This document shows positions 32,755 through 43,888 of a stretch of 64,000 nucleotides of DNA, in pieces; positions within the stretch are counted from its first letter, which is position 1, and each line of letters begins with the position of its first letter. This stretch comes from Kalmusia sp. IMI 367209 (taxonomy: Eukaryota; Ascomycota; Dothideomycetes; Pleosporales; Didymosphaeriaceae), in assembly GCA_027946365.1 (NCBI GenBank), contig JAPEUQ010000008.1, positions 1,054,001 through 1,118,000 on the forward strand, in the 5' to 3' direction. The position numbers and the translations under genes are program-made. The notes under the pieces were generated by a model, which saw nothing but the letters and a program-made list of their open reading frames with translations, was not told the origin of the DNA and ran no database searches.

Positions 32755-34414
32755 TTACATGTACATTCCAAGGTGTTGATCTGGAAATCGAACATCAAGT
32801 TCCTCCAGCTTCGCTAGCAGCCTCTCCAGATTAAGTGTCGCTTGTTGGTTCACTCCAAGAACTCCAGTTCTCACCTCATCAAGGAGTGCACCTCCAATGT
32901 CGCGAATCTTGGGTACAACACTATACCCATTAGCATCAAAAACTTCGTTTGGCATGTGATAAAGGATGTCAAGTAGCTCGTCCACGACGCGATGTCTTTC
33001 CTCGGAGATGAATGTCGGCGTAAGTAGCAGATTCTGCGCTCGCGCCAGGCCATTCATCTGCTCCAAGAGATTCGCGCGAATATGCAGCTGCGTGACTTTG
33101 AGGTTCACTGTTTGCACATCGGTTCCGAAATCGCCTCCAATCACCCGCTCTTCGGCGCTCATCGGACTGCTTGGTCGGCTTCTCCACTTCAGCTGAGGTG
33201 GCAAGTCCGCTAGCGCTTGTTGAGCCTGCTTCATACTCTCTTGGAGATGTTCCATCGTTTTGATGGGGATAGCCTGGCTAGACTGCCATATCAAGAACAG
33301 ACGTGAAAGCGCATTGAGCCCAGGTACGTACGATCGTGATGAAGATATGTGCGGTACCTCGGACATCCCCGTAAGCAAGCTATCATCGGAAACATCTAGC
33401 GGTATTAGCGCATTCACTTGCTCATGAGCTTGACGCAAAACAAGTAATGGCCACCCGTGCATGTCGCACGTACACTGTCCGGCATAGATGAGCCAGTACA
33501 GCCTCTTTAGGATCTGCTGATCTAGAAACGCCACCTGATCGAAGTCGTGGCATAGCAAGTATTTGACGCCGATAGCCGCCTCAGCGCTCAGTCGATGAGC
33601 AAGTGGGGAGCCAATACCGTGTTCGTGGTGCATAGCACTGGAGAAATTGTACATGGCCAGGCACCACTGCAATGAAAATGGCCTGTTACGGTCCCACAGA
33701 CCCAACCGCTCGGCTATGTCGAATGATCCGTCCACGGTCACTGCACCGTATAACCCGCGCCTTCGTCGGAGGCTAGCCACGACTGCAGCGCATAGTGACG
33801 CCACTAAGATGAGAAAGGATGCATCGGGATTGCTGTTGGTAGATTGTGCCTGCGCAATGCGATCTAGAAACTGAGATTGATGAAAGATCGGAGCCACGGG
33901 ATGGATCCAACCAAACCAGTCTTGCACAATTTGGTGAAGAACTGGAAGTGGCGCTATGAGTTCGATATCACCTGAGACCGACAGGGGTGAAGTTGAGTGA
34001 ATACTTGGGGAGGATAGACTTTGGATATCGACTAAAGGAGTATCACCCTCTGTCGAATCAGCGTCAAGATGGGATCGCAATGCTTCAATATAGCTGTTTC
34101 CATCAGCAGAGGGCTCATAATTGATCGAATATTTATCGTTTGATATGTTTGAAACAACACATACCGATTCTTGGGACCGCGCTTCTTGCGAGGTCGGATC
34201 TGGGTGCATGCTATACCGAGTTCTATGCATACTGAGCATGTGGTCTCGTCTGGGGAGTAGATGCACCACAGAGGATTAGCTCTTGTGGAGAACATATGAC
34301 AGGGAAAACAAGTACCTTGACTTTCCTCGCTCGACATGCATCGCATGCAGCTGTCGAACGTATCCGATCCGAGGTAGACGTACTATTTTTGCGAGATTGT
34401 TCCTTTGCGCTCAT
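32755..34414 (-). CDS. Zn2Cys6 transcription factor of the galactoside cluster (noncanonical first intron)
   Basis: Exons 34414-34316, 34265-34165 and 34093-32755 give 512 residues. The cluster C24-x2-C27-x6-C34-x8-C43-x2-C46-x6-C53 is followed by RPRKKRGPKNRYIEALRSHL, the usual linker and dimerisation start, and a fungal_trans-like middle domain (about 125-400). The second intron (34164-34094) is a normal GT-AG. The first (34315-34266) starts GTACTT, has the branch GCTAAT, but ends in GTGG instead of AG at the only position that gives the proper cysteine spacing and phase. Start ATG 34414 fits the domain; two upstream ATGs in frame (34450, 34498) are less likely. It probably activates the divergent permease and GH35. 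Functional status depends on whether this intron is spliced. Confidence 0.85.
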
Positions 34415-34829
34415 GTTTCCATGGCATCGAAAGATCACCGCTACTGACATTTTGCGCAATATAAGGAAAATTGTCGGAGAATTCTCCGCTCCGAACACGC
34501 TTCGCAGTGGCTGAACGATGCAGGGCTAGGCTCAGGCAATTTTCCGATAATTTTGCGGGTAGCGGTTTTCCTGGGGCTAGAAGGCGAGCGAGTCATAAGC
34601 TAATCGAATCGGACCGTAACCCACGCGTCCGTCCCACCTCCGCTTTTGCACCGCACGACATTGTCATGCCTCTCCAGATTCTCTCCACAATCCCGAGGAT
34701 GGCACTAGCGTTGCGATCATGTTATTCGATGCCGTTGCGGCGGGACATATAAGGACGGCAATGCTCCCTTCCTAGACCACGCTCAGGCGACGATCTTTGA
34801 ACTTTTCTTTGCTCTTATAGTCTTGAACA
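34415..34829. promoter_or_regulatory. Divergent promoter of Zn2Cys6 factor and sugar permease
   Basis: This 415-bp gap drives both genes. It contains the perfect palindrome at 34475-34488 and further CGG/CCG triplets near 34557-34565 and 34610-34616. Confidence 0.6.
34475..34488. promoter_or_regulatory. Perfect palindrome CGGAGAATTCTCCG, likely Zn2Cys6 operator
   Basis: The 14 bp read identically on both strands and have the CGG-N8-CCG layout bound by Zn2Cys6 homodimers. It lies 61 bp before the factor's start and 342 bp before the permease start. Binding by the adjacent factor is inferred from position. Confidence 0.6.
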
Positions 34830-36588
34830 ATGGAGGATACCAAGCAAGGAGTCGAGGTGATGCACAATGAAGATATTCTTGCGCATCTGCCTCATGGCGA
34901 GGACGAGAGGCCATGGTACAAGCAACCCGAGCTTCGGAAACTGTATCTCCTCATGCCTTTCCTTTTCCTGGGCTCAACCACGCTCGGATATGATGGTAGT
35001 TTGTTGAATGGACTTCAAACAATGCCTGCGTGGCAAACTTGTATGAATAATCCTTCCTCAAATAGTCTCCGCTGATAGAACCGCAGTCTTCAATCACCCA
35101 ACTGGTTCTCATCTCGGTCTACTCGGTGCCTTCCCTGGTTTCGGAGGGTTTGCTGTCCTGTTGTTCACTCCGTATGTAGCTGATTACTGCGGTCGTCGTC
35201 TCGGGACAGGTATCGGATGCTGCCTTGTCATCCTCGGTGCGGCAATCCAAGCATGCCCGCAAAGAGGCAACCCGGATGCTATGTTCCTCGCCGGTCGGTT
35301 CATCATGGGCATGGGTAGCAATATCAGCAATGCTACATGCCCCCTTCTCATCACTGAAGTGTCGCATCCGAGGCACCGCGGCAGAGTAACGACGATCTAT
35401 AATACGGTCTGGTATGTCGGGGCGATACTTGCCGCATGGACGACGTTTGGCACACTCAATCACATCACGGGAGACCTGTCATGGCGATTGCCAGTAGGAC
35501 TGCAGTGTGCAATGCCTGGAATACAGCTACTTGCTCTCTGGCTACTTCCTGAATCACCGAGATGGCTGATAGCAAAAGGCAAGCACTCCCAGGCCAAGAA
35601 AATTCTCACAAAGTATCACGGCAATGGTACCGAAACGGACTTTGTGAGCTGGGAGTTCAACGAGATCAGCCAGACAATTGAATTGGAGGAGGCTGCGGCG
35701 GCTGAGAGTGGATGGTATGAACTCGTCCGAACGCCTGGCAACAGGAAGCGATGCCTTCTGATCATTCTAACTGCAATATTCTCTCAATGCTCTGGAAATG
35801 GACTGGTCTCCTACTATCTGTCATCAGTATTAAACACTATTGGAATTACCAAGTGAGTTGTTGAGCCAGATTTCTAGGATAGTAAGACTAACATTCTCGA
35901 GCCCATCGAACCAAGCAGCTATTAATGGTGGCTTGACCATCTGGTGCTGGCTTGTATCTCTGGGTTGTGCGTTCCTCGTCGATCGCGTGGGACGACGTGT
36001 CCTCTTCCTCATAGCCGGCGTGGGCATGTTGATCGCCTTTAGCATTTGGACAGCTTGTAGTGCCGTCTACGCGAAGACCGGTGACTCAGGTGCCGGGTCT
36101 GCTGTACTTGCTATGATATTCCTCTTCTATGGCGGTATGTCCCATGATCTACCGTTTTGCATTTGTTTACTGACTCTTGTAGCCGCCGGTTTTGCTTGGC
36201 CTGGGCTTACTGTCTCTTATACTGTAGAGATCTTACCTTTCAAGATTCGCGCCAAGGGTTTGACCCTATGCTTTGTTGGCACGAGTCTCGCAGGAATTTT
36301 CAACCAATACGTCAACCCTATTGGACTTGAAGCTTTGGCTTGGAAGTTCTACCTGGTGTACATTGTTGTACTTGTGTTGGAGTGCTTGGCTATCTACTTC
36401 CTATATATAGAGACGCGTGGCCCCGTAAGTTTTCGTTCATTTCAAATAAAGAAGGTGTCGCTAATTGGAAAATGTAGACACTCGAGGAGATTGCAGTGCT
36501 GTTTGACGGACCAAATGCGAATGTTGCTGGGACCACTGTGCCGATGGATACGAAGCGATCTGTTCAGCAAGTCGAGGATAAAGCGTGA
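34830..36588 (+). CDS. MFS sugar transporter, lactose-permease-like
   Basis: Exons 34830-35040, 35087-35852, 35902-36134, 36183-36424 and 36478-36588 join in phase through four GT-AG introns of 46-53 nt to give 520 residues. Sugar-porter signatures are STTLGYDGSLLNGLQ (segment 1), DYCGRRLG, LLPESPRWLIAKGK, DRVGRR, LPFKIRAKG and ETRGPTLEEI. The short Trp-Gln-Thr loop and general pattern resemble fungal lactose/galactoside permeases (Lac12 type). As a proton symporter in the plasma membrane it would supply substrate to the intracellular GH35 enzyme. The divergent neighbour is the Zn2Cys6 factor. Specificity for lactose is inference. Confidence 0.9.
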
Positions 36589-36744
36589 ACGCAGATGCAT
36601 CTTACGATAAACGAGAAAAGAGATACACAAAGCCTATAAAGTCTGGCATCAGCATGAAAACATGTTAAATTGGTATCGAACTATTTACAAGAAAACATCC
36701 TCCGAACGTAACAATTGTATACCAAGGAGACAGCAAGCGACACT

Positions 36745-37281
36745 CTACATCCCATCATTAAGCATAGCCTGCATCATCTGCACATGACGGTTCGCGTTCG
36801 TCTCGCTCATCTCCGTCTCATAGTTCAACCCATACGGCCAGAAATGACTTCCACCACAGCTAATCTTCGCGCTCGATCCATCAAAGCTCCTCAAAAGCGG
36901 CAGTGCCGTAGGCCAGTTGCCTGATGCGCACATCGTGTTGAAGTTATTCGTTTGTCCAACGCCAAGTGTGTGCGAGATTTCATGCATAGCGGTGCGCTCG
37001 GTCATGTATGAGCGGTTGGATCCGAATCGTAGATCGCCGTTATAGCTCGCCTCAGCGGTCGGCACGCTAGGCTCATAGTACACTTTGATGGATTTTGTGC
37101 ATTTTGCGTTGCAATATTTTCCGTAGCGGGCAATGGCGAGCTTCATGGCAGCATCGATCTTGGTATATGCGTCCTTTTGGTCCGCAGTGGGATTCGAGGC
37201 TTTTTGGATAGTGTAGGTGAGGGCTGCGCATGAAGCAGTTGAGGCGTATGCAATCGCGGCGATGATGAGTGAGAATTTCAT
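36745..37281 (-). CDS. Small secreted zincin-like metalloprotease
   Basis: An intronless frame of 178 residues. Residues 1-19 form a signal peptide. The zinc motif HEISHTLGVGQ is at 100-110: His100, Glu101 and His104 fit HExxH, and Gly107 fits the HExxHxxG turn of metzincins, but the third ligand position is Gln110. His146 in GGSHFWPYGLNYE is an alternative third ligand. Six cysteines (including C57, C61, C117 and C142) suggest disulfides. Small secreted fungal proteins with this motif exist in many plant-associated ascomycetes, mostly uncharacterised. The 3' end converges on the permease 156 bp away. Confidence 0.83.
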   Translation of the reverse strand: MKFSLIIAAIAYASTASCAALTYTIQKASNPTADQKDAYTKIDAAMKLAIARYGKYCNAKCTKSIKVYYEPSVPTAEASYNGDLRFGSNRSYMTERTAMHEISHTLGVGQTNNFNTMCASGNWPTALPLLRSFDGSSAKISCGGSHFWPYGLNYETEMSETNANRHVQMMQAMLNDGM

Positions 37282-38624
37282 GATGGGCGATGATGTGCAA
37301 GTAAGGATAGTTACTCCAGCGAGTGGTTCGATTACAAGTCCTTTGTGCGTGGTAAAGCGATGAGCGGTTTGGAGGTTTGGCGACGTGACAATTTACTGCA
37401 GCAGAGGCTGCTATCACTTATATAGTTGTCCAGCAATTGTACCTTGCTCTTACTTAACGGTCCTTTGATTCCCCCGCGCATACGATGTTCCTCCCCAAGA
37501 CGGAATGAAGGCCCTGCCAAGCTGCATTGAATACAATCTATGATCATTTCCTCATAAGTGGAGAATCGTTCTATTGTACAAAAAGGAACGCGAAACGGGC
37601 GCTTTGCAGCTTTCGGAAAGCTGTAATCTCGCGAGAGTGCTACTACCAGGGCTCGCATTGAGATTTGTTTCGACCATTGTTTATCTTATATTGCCTTGGC
37701 ACGTTATCCTGGTAGGCAAATTTGAAACGATAGGGTACTTTTAAACTATCGGGTATCGGAGCAATACCACAATAGTCTCAAAGCCGGAAAATGATAGAGC
37801 GCTTGCTGAATACAGATTCAAGCATCGCTCTCCTTGTTATCTTGTCCTATTATCTGTTCTCGTGACCTGTTGACAAGCCACCCAACCTTCCGTTTTCATT
37901 TGCTACCGATGCAAAGGCATGTTGAGATAAGGCGAGATTCCGCTACATTTTGATACCAGGAGCAAGGCTATTGGATAGTTTTACGATATACTCGGTTGTC
38001 GGGTAGCGGTGACTTCCATTGGTAAGAAAATGTACCGCATTCGTGTATATAGACCGAGTACTCCACAATCTTTTCGTAATAGATGAGCGACAACCCCCGA
38101 CAAGTTGTTTAGCCCTACTCGACTATATTTTGTAGCATTTCGATCACATGGTTCAAAATGAAAAGGCTTATCATACAGGGTCTGCAGGATGTTGGGTGTC
38201 GAACCTCTATTGTTTATCCGTAGCCCCGTAAAGCCTAGACACCGCCGATCAACATAACAGCGCAGATCTTATCATGAATGCGCATGCTAAGTCACGCACC
38301 AAACTTCGCTCATGTATTATTGTCAGATACAGAAGAAAAAAGAAGGTAAAATTGCGTTGGATTTGAGCTGAAAGATTCCGGGAAACCCTAAGGCAATGTC
38401 GTGGTTTCTTAGAGCCGGGGAATTTCGATGCGCTCGGTCGCTCTTCACCCGATACCCGCCGGATTTTCAATTCGAAAGTGCGGGGCCCCACGATGCAAGA
38501 TCTATGCGTAAACGGTCGATAATATTACGCCGCATTATAAAATGCGTCACGGGCGCCGAGCTTTCATGTATGCAAACGGCATTCGTTCCGACTCTCATTG
38601 GACCCTGCTGCAACACTTGAAACC
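37282..38624. other. Intergenic region, AT-rich, no supported gene
   Basis: This 1.34-kb divergent gap separates the metalloprotease from the acetylesterase. Frames are short and overlapping on both strands, with no domain signal. It probably contains two promoters and possibly old repeat sequence. Confidence 0.45.
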
Positions 38625-39669
38625 ATGCAGCCATCTTTACTACCGAGCCTACTCTTATGCATACCACTTATATCGGCCCTGCCAGGATCCCTGCGCAACT
38701 CCTCGCCGAGGCCTTCGAGTGCACTCGCTATACCGACCATATGGATAGCGGGTGACTCGACCACGGCACCGGATGGAGGCCACAACGGAACTGAGGGCTG
38801 GGGACAATACCTTAAGTACTCCTTTGGCAATAACGCATTTGTCAATAATTCCGCGTATGCAGGCCGCTCTGCTAGATCATTCACGCGTGAGGGACGTTTC
38901 GATCGTATAGCGGCAGCAATGAAGCCTGGGGATTCGGTCATCATTGAACTGGGTATCAATGATGGAGGTACTCCTTTGAATGGCTCGACCAGCACCACTG
39001 GTGACAAAGGGCGAGCGGATTGCCCTGGTGCAGGTAATGAGACTTGCACTGTTATCTTCAAGTATGCACTGGTCAATGTCTATGTGAGCAAATCAGTAGG
39101 CTAATGTTGAATAGTAATGTGACGGAAGTGGTACAAACGTTCCCGACCTACATTGAAGCGGCTGCGAGGAAGTTTCTTTCTCTAGGAGCTGCTAGTGTAA
39201 TTATCTCGGAACAGCTACCCAACAATGTTTGGGAATCTGGGGCATATTCCTACAAGCCATCCATCTTTTCGTATTACGACATGTACGTTCGCCTCCCGAT
39301 ATGACCTTTGATTGCATAGCTGACTTGCCAAGGCTCGTCGCAGAAAGATTAGGAGGACCCGTCGGTAGAGCATACTTCGTGCAACACGGAAGCTACGCCG
39401 CACAAGCTCAAAAGCTCCTTGGAGCTGAAGTTGTGAATGCGAACTATCAGATGGACCATACTCATACCGGGCCTTTTCTCGCGGATGTAGTAAGTGCTGC
39501 GATGTGTACAGAATTACATCTGTTAACGTTATTCCAGCATAGCCAGGCTTTTGTACTGGGGCTCAAATGCGGGACGAGCCCACTTGCCCATCTGGTCGTT
39601 AATGCTACAGCTCGGATCGAAGCATTGCGGGGGCCGTGTATATCTGCGAATGACACTCTTCCTATATAG
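38625..39669 (+). CDS. Secreted rhamnogalacturonan acetylesterase (SGNH hydrolase, CE12)
   Basis: Exons 38625-39061, 39115-39282, 39333-39489 and 39538-39669 give 297 residues; introns are 48-53 nt, GT-AG. Residues 1-19 form a signal peptide. SGNH blocks are visible: GDSTTAP with Ser45, the Gly in YAGRS (G80), GIND with Asn112, and the late DHTHTG motif carrying the catalytic Asp-x-x-His pair. The enzyme removes acetyl groups from rhamnogalacturonan I backbones, exposing pectin to lyases and hydrolases, in the extracellular space. The last acceptor could also lie a few bases further on without changing the domain. The GH35 cluster nearby could process galactan side-chain products of the same polymer. 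Confidence 0.9.
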
Positions 39670-39874
39670 ATAGTTCAAGCCAATAACATACCCAAATGCA
39701 GGTTTGGTTAGACTTACAGAAAGGTATTACGTTGTGTAGCTTAGTGCTTACGATCCCTTGTAGCACGGTCGCGGGTATTTTATGATCTCACCTCCTTCCT
39801 TTTTCCCACCCTAATTTCCCCCAAAACACCACGGATCTTGCGAAAACTTCTTTTTAATCCTCCTGGATAACAAT

Positions 39875-40231
39875 ATGATCGGTACGCTCTTCCGTGTTGG
39901 CCTGCAAGGCCTCCTATACCTTGGCGCATTCAGTCGCTTCACGCAAGGACAATATACCCCAGCTTTCCATCAGTATCAGATCGAACGGGCTCCAAATAAC
40001 GAATACACACATTTCATTCCAATCGCCGACGTTATTCTCGCTACTCTACTCTTCTCTTCAAGAGTGCGTCCGTGGATCGCCCTATTCTGTGCTCTTGCCC
40101 AAGGTGGGGGAATCGTAAAGCTTGTACAGGAAGGAAAGGATATTACGCCAGACCTCGGTTTCTTCACGCTCGCTGCGGTTGTGTTTTTCAAGTCTTGGGT
40201 CGGAGATCGGTGGACGCGTTGGCGACACTAG
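39875..40231 (+). CDS. Small integral membrane protein of unknown function
   Basis: An intronless frame of 118 residues with four hydrophobic segments (about 4-20, 46-61, 65-80 and 93-110), typical of DoxX-like four-helix membrane proteins, although no catalytic residues identify a function. The start follows a pyrimidine-rich leader. It lies 205 bp downstream of the acetylesterase on the same strand. I recognise it only as a conserved-looking fungal hypothetical. Confidence 0.68.
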   Translation: MIGTLFRVGLQGLLYLGAFSRFTQGQYTPAFHQYQIERAPNNEYTHFIPIADVILATLLFSSRVRPWIALFCALAQGGGIVKLVQEGKDITPDLGFFTLAAVVFFKSWVGDRWTRWRH

Positions 40232-40916
40232 CTCAGTTCACGTTTCCGGCCGCGTCTAGGAAGAGTCTTCGGTAGTGGTTTAACGTATCATGTCTTCCTG
40301 TTGATTCACACGCGTTGCTCAATGGTGACTATGGAATAGGTTGTTTCTTCTTCGTACCGAGGATTGTTGAGAGGCTTGGATCAATTCAATAATTGCCAGC
40401 TCATGTTTTGCATCGTTCGTTCTGCTGGTGAAGTATCGTTCCTTTGCCTCACTAACAAGTGCCGGTGAGCAGCTGAGCTCATTGCACGTCACTAATAGCT
40501 GTGAATTTTTAAAAATTCATGATACAGTGAGTTATGATGTCCGGTGAAACTTATTATTGTAAAGAAAGGTACACCTAGTAAAGTCTGCTGGGAGACGAGG
40601 AAGATGAGAACAGAATCCTACGCTAGTACGAAAGCATATTAGGCGGTGTTTCCAGCCCCCAAGAAACACGTGTAGATCCACTCCAGGCATGAGCCTACCA
40701 CCTCGCGAAAGGCATGGCAGCCTGATCAAACATTCGAACAGTGACAATGTCATTTCTCCAATCAGATTTTTCCTTCCTACGAGTATAGCATATGTCTAGC
40801 TATCCAAGGCCACACACCACAAGAAATACCATTGGCAGCAGGACAAGCCTTTCCGGCCTGTGAACAGTTGCATAATCTCGCCCATTTGACTCTATGAGCG
40901 GCCACCTGACCCTACG
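40232..40916. other. Intergenic region upstream of the HET gene
   Basis: This 685-bp AT-rich gap contains short frames only. No element was recognised beyond the likely HET promoter. Confidence 0.45.
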
Positions 40917-43738
40917 ATGCAGTCCTCTAGTGTTTATGCGTATACGCAACTTCCCAGTAACTCTCGGTTCATCCGGCTCGTTCGTCTTTTGCCACAAGCT
41001 GACCACCATGCTCCAATCCGGTGTCATCTCTTTGACTACCAGTTGCATCGCTTAAATGACAGTCATTCCTATGAAGCACTTTCATATTGCTGGGGGGATC
41101 CAAAGGACACCGTTCCAATCACGGTCAACGGTCTGCAGCTTCGTGTGACTACCAATCTCCATGCAGCCTTTACTCAGCTTCGGAACGCTGTATTTGACCG
41201 CGTGCTCTGGGTGGATGCTATATGCATAGACCAAACAAACCTCGAAGAACGCGCTAGCCAAGTCGAACTAATGGCTGAAATATATGCGTCCGCGGATAGA
41301 GTCCTAGTCTGGCTAGGAGAAGAACGGGATCGAAGCACTAGCGTCTTAAGACTGGTAAGGTTGGTTGCGGAAACATCGAGAACCATGAAAATGTGGGAAT
41401 GTCAACCATGCGAGGAGTGGGCACTGTCCAACCACGACTGTCCTAATTGCGGCTCAAGGCAAGACGTGTCCGAAGATAGTTCCATACGGATATCAAAAGC
41501 TGTTCTTCAATTACTTTGTCGACTGCTTCTACGCCCATGGTTCACTCGTATTTGGGTGAGTGAAAAGGATGCTGCGGTAGTCTGTCACCATTCTTACAAA
41601 CTCCCCTAGGTACTCCAGGAGGTGGCTGCAGCCAGACGTATTTTAGTCATGTGCGGTCGAGAAAACCTCAACGGATATACTTTTAGTAGCGGTGTTGGTT
41701 TTTCTCGCTCGATCAAGCCCAAACGATGCATCGAGCCGCCCTCTTCCCAACCCACCCGTTTTATGCCTCATCAGTGGAGCTATCTTTCGGCCTCAGAAAA
41801 TTACTTCGGCTTCAGAAAAGTTTCGTCTACAGATTGGAGACTTAGCTGAGCTCATCAGCATGTTTCATCTCAATAGAGCATCAGATGTCCGCGACAAAGT
41901 ATTCGCACTGCTGGGCATGCAAAAGAACGGCCCCGAATGCGGAGACCTTAGGCCGGACTATACCATATCCTGGAACATACTATTCCAACGTCTTATTCGG
42001 ACACTACTAGGTCAAGAAGTCAAGCTAGCGACTAGAGATCACAGTGAAACAGGAATCATTGAAGGGAAAGGGTTCGTATTTGGTACCGTGACCGTCAGCA
42101 ACACTGTGAAGCTTTTCAAGACTTTGTCAACTGCTAGCGAACAAGTCTTCGAGATAAGAAAAGGCGGACCTGCGCATGACAAGACCAAATCTTCGTGGCA
42201 TATACGTTGGACTACAAAAAATATCTGCTCATCCAGTGCGGGATGGAGACATTGTCTGCTTACTATCTGGAGCCAGTTATCCATGCGTAATTCGTCCACG
42301 CAAGGACTACTTTTCTCTCATCATGGTGATTAGTACACCTCCTACGTTCGAAAAGAGCACGGATGCCGGCGATGCCTTTGAAGCGGTCCCTATTGAGTGG
42401 GACTGGGTTTCCTGGTCATACAATCGCAATTTGCCACTGCGTGAATTTCTTCTTGTATGGGATTGGTCTACTGGCAATGATACCGATTTAATACTGCCAC
42501 ATGCCGATTATTCCTACTTTGATGTCTATTCTAAAAGCCCATCGTTACACGCTAGCGATCTATCGGTTTCACATCTTGGAGAGGCAACCTGCTTAATCAA
42601 TGCAGCTATGGTGAAAGAGCAGTGTGGATTCTCAAAACAAGCAAAGTCGAATATTACCCATGCTTTTGCTATTCTCAAAAACAATGAAGCAGGGACTACC
42701 ACCGACCGACTATTGCGGGACTTGAACGTTATTCACGAACTCGATGACTCAAGACCACGAGAGGTACATTACACTAGTGATTATAATCACACTTGGAAAA
42801 AGATCATTCAGGTGCTGGAAAATGATTTCAAGGTTGCATGCACGAAACAGACAGCCAAACAGTCAGAGGTCTTGCGGATACTTGTAGCGTACCATACGCC
42901 AAGCAGCGTCGATATACTCGATTACATCCGGAACAACATCGAACAATGTCTTCTAAAATTAAGCGTCATGTTCCCAGAAGGAGTTGAAGTCCTTTTTATG
43001 CTTTTCGGAGACATGATTCCGCTTAGTACTAAGATCTCTAATGCGATCACGCGAAATCCAAAAGCATTGACCATTTTCTGGATAGTCATTGATATTTGGA
43101 ATAGAGATCGCGAGATCCAAATAACCTACGATATGCTCCAGTGGGCTGTTCGCAGTTTCGATCCCAAATTGCTCTTACTCCTTGTCGAACAATGGCCTGA
43201 GCAAGTCAAACATCTTGCCCTAACCACGAACATATGCAACTTCACAGCAATTGCGGACTCACTAAGAGACGGGTACATGCTTAGCATGTTATTGGATAGT
43301 ACAGCCTCTATCGACTTGACGACACTGAGCAAAACGGTAGCTCTATATCGCAGAGCTTACGCTCTAGACACCAATGCCATCCACGAACTCATCGCCGATA
43401 AGATAAATGTTGATATCCGCGACAAGGAGTACGAAACCATTTTGCTCAAGGCTTCACGAGCAGGACGAGAAGATCTCGTGAAGGTTCTTCTGGAAACCAG
43501 CAAAGTAAATATTGAATGCCAGGATATCCGGGGCAACACACCTCTGTACTATGCTGTCAATATACGGCCATACACAATGTGCAAGCTTCTCCTGGATCAC
43601 GGCGCAAATCCAGACATTGCAAATAAATATAACGAGACACCACGAACAAAAGCGTCATGGTACGTAAAGGTCGAATACCTGGATAAATCCAGTGCAGTAC
43701 CTGAAAGGGCAATAGCGGGACATCACTTGGAATTGTGA
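40917..43738 (+). CDS. HET-domain protein with C-terminal ankyrin repeats, two frameshifts in this sequence
   Basis: Exon 1 (40917-41555) and exon 2 (41610-43738) flank a 54-nt GT-AG intron; about 921 residues result if two single-base excesses are ignored. The HET domain (residues about 51-190) shows SYEALSYCWGD, WVDAICIDQ and YASADRVLVWLGEE. HET proteins trigger heterokaryon-incompatibility cell death and related self/non-self responses. At the T5 run 41699-41703 and at the A6 run 42216-42221 the homologous reading continues only if one base is dropped. After the second point the usual DGDIVCLLSGASYPCVIRP follows. Two ankyrin-like repeats lie near the C-terminus (TILLKASRAGREDLVKVLLE, TPLYYAVNIRPYTMCKLLLD). 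It may be a pseudogene or mis-sequenced; see findings. Confidence 0.85.
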
Positions 43739-43888
43739 CATTATTCCAGCTTCGACGTATCAAACTAAAATTGAGTCTATACGTGAACGAGGCTTGAATG
43801 TTACAGCAACCTTCTCAACTCACAGTTCGATCACTAAAATTTATTTCCAAGACTGCCTATTTCCGACTGACGCCGGCTATCTTAGACT

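Noticed and set aside
34200..34269. Start of the cluster regulator at 34269
   Set aside because: It would exclude the whole zinc cluster and begins inside the exon that encodes its second half.
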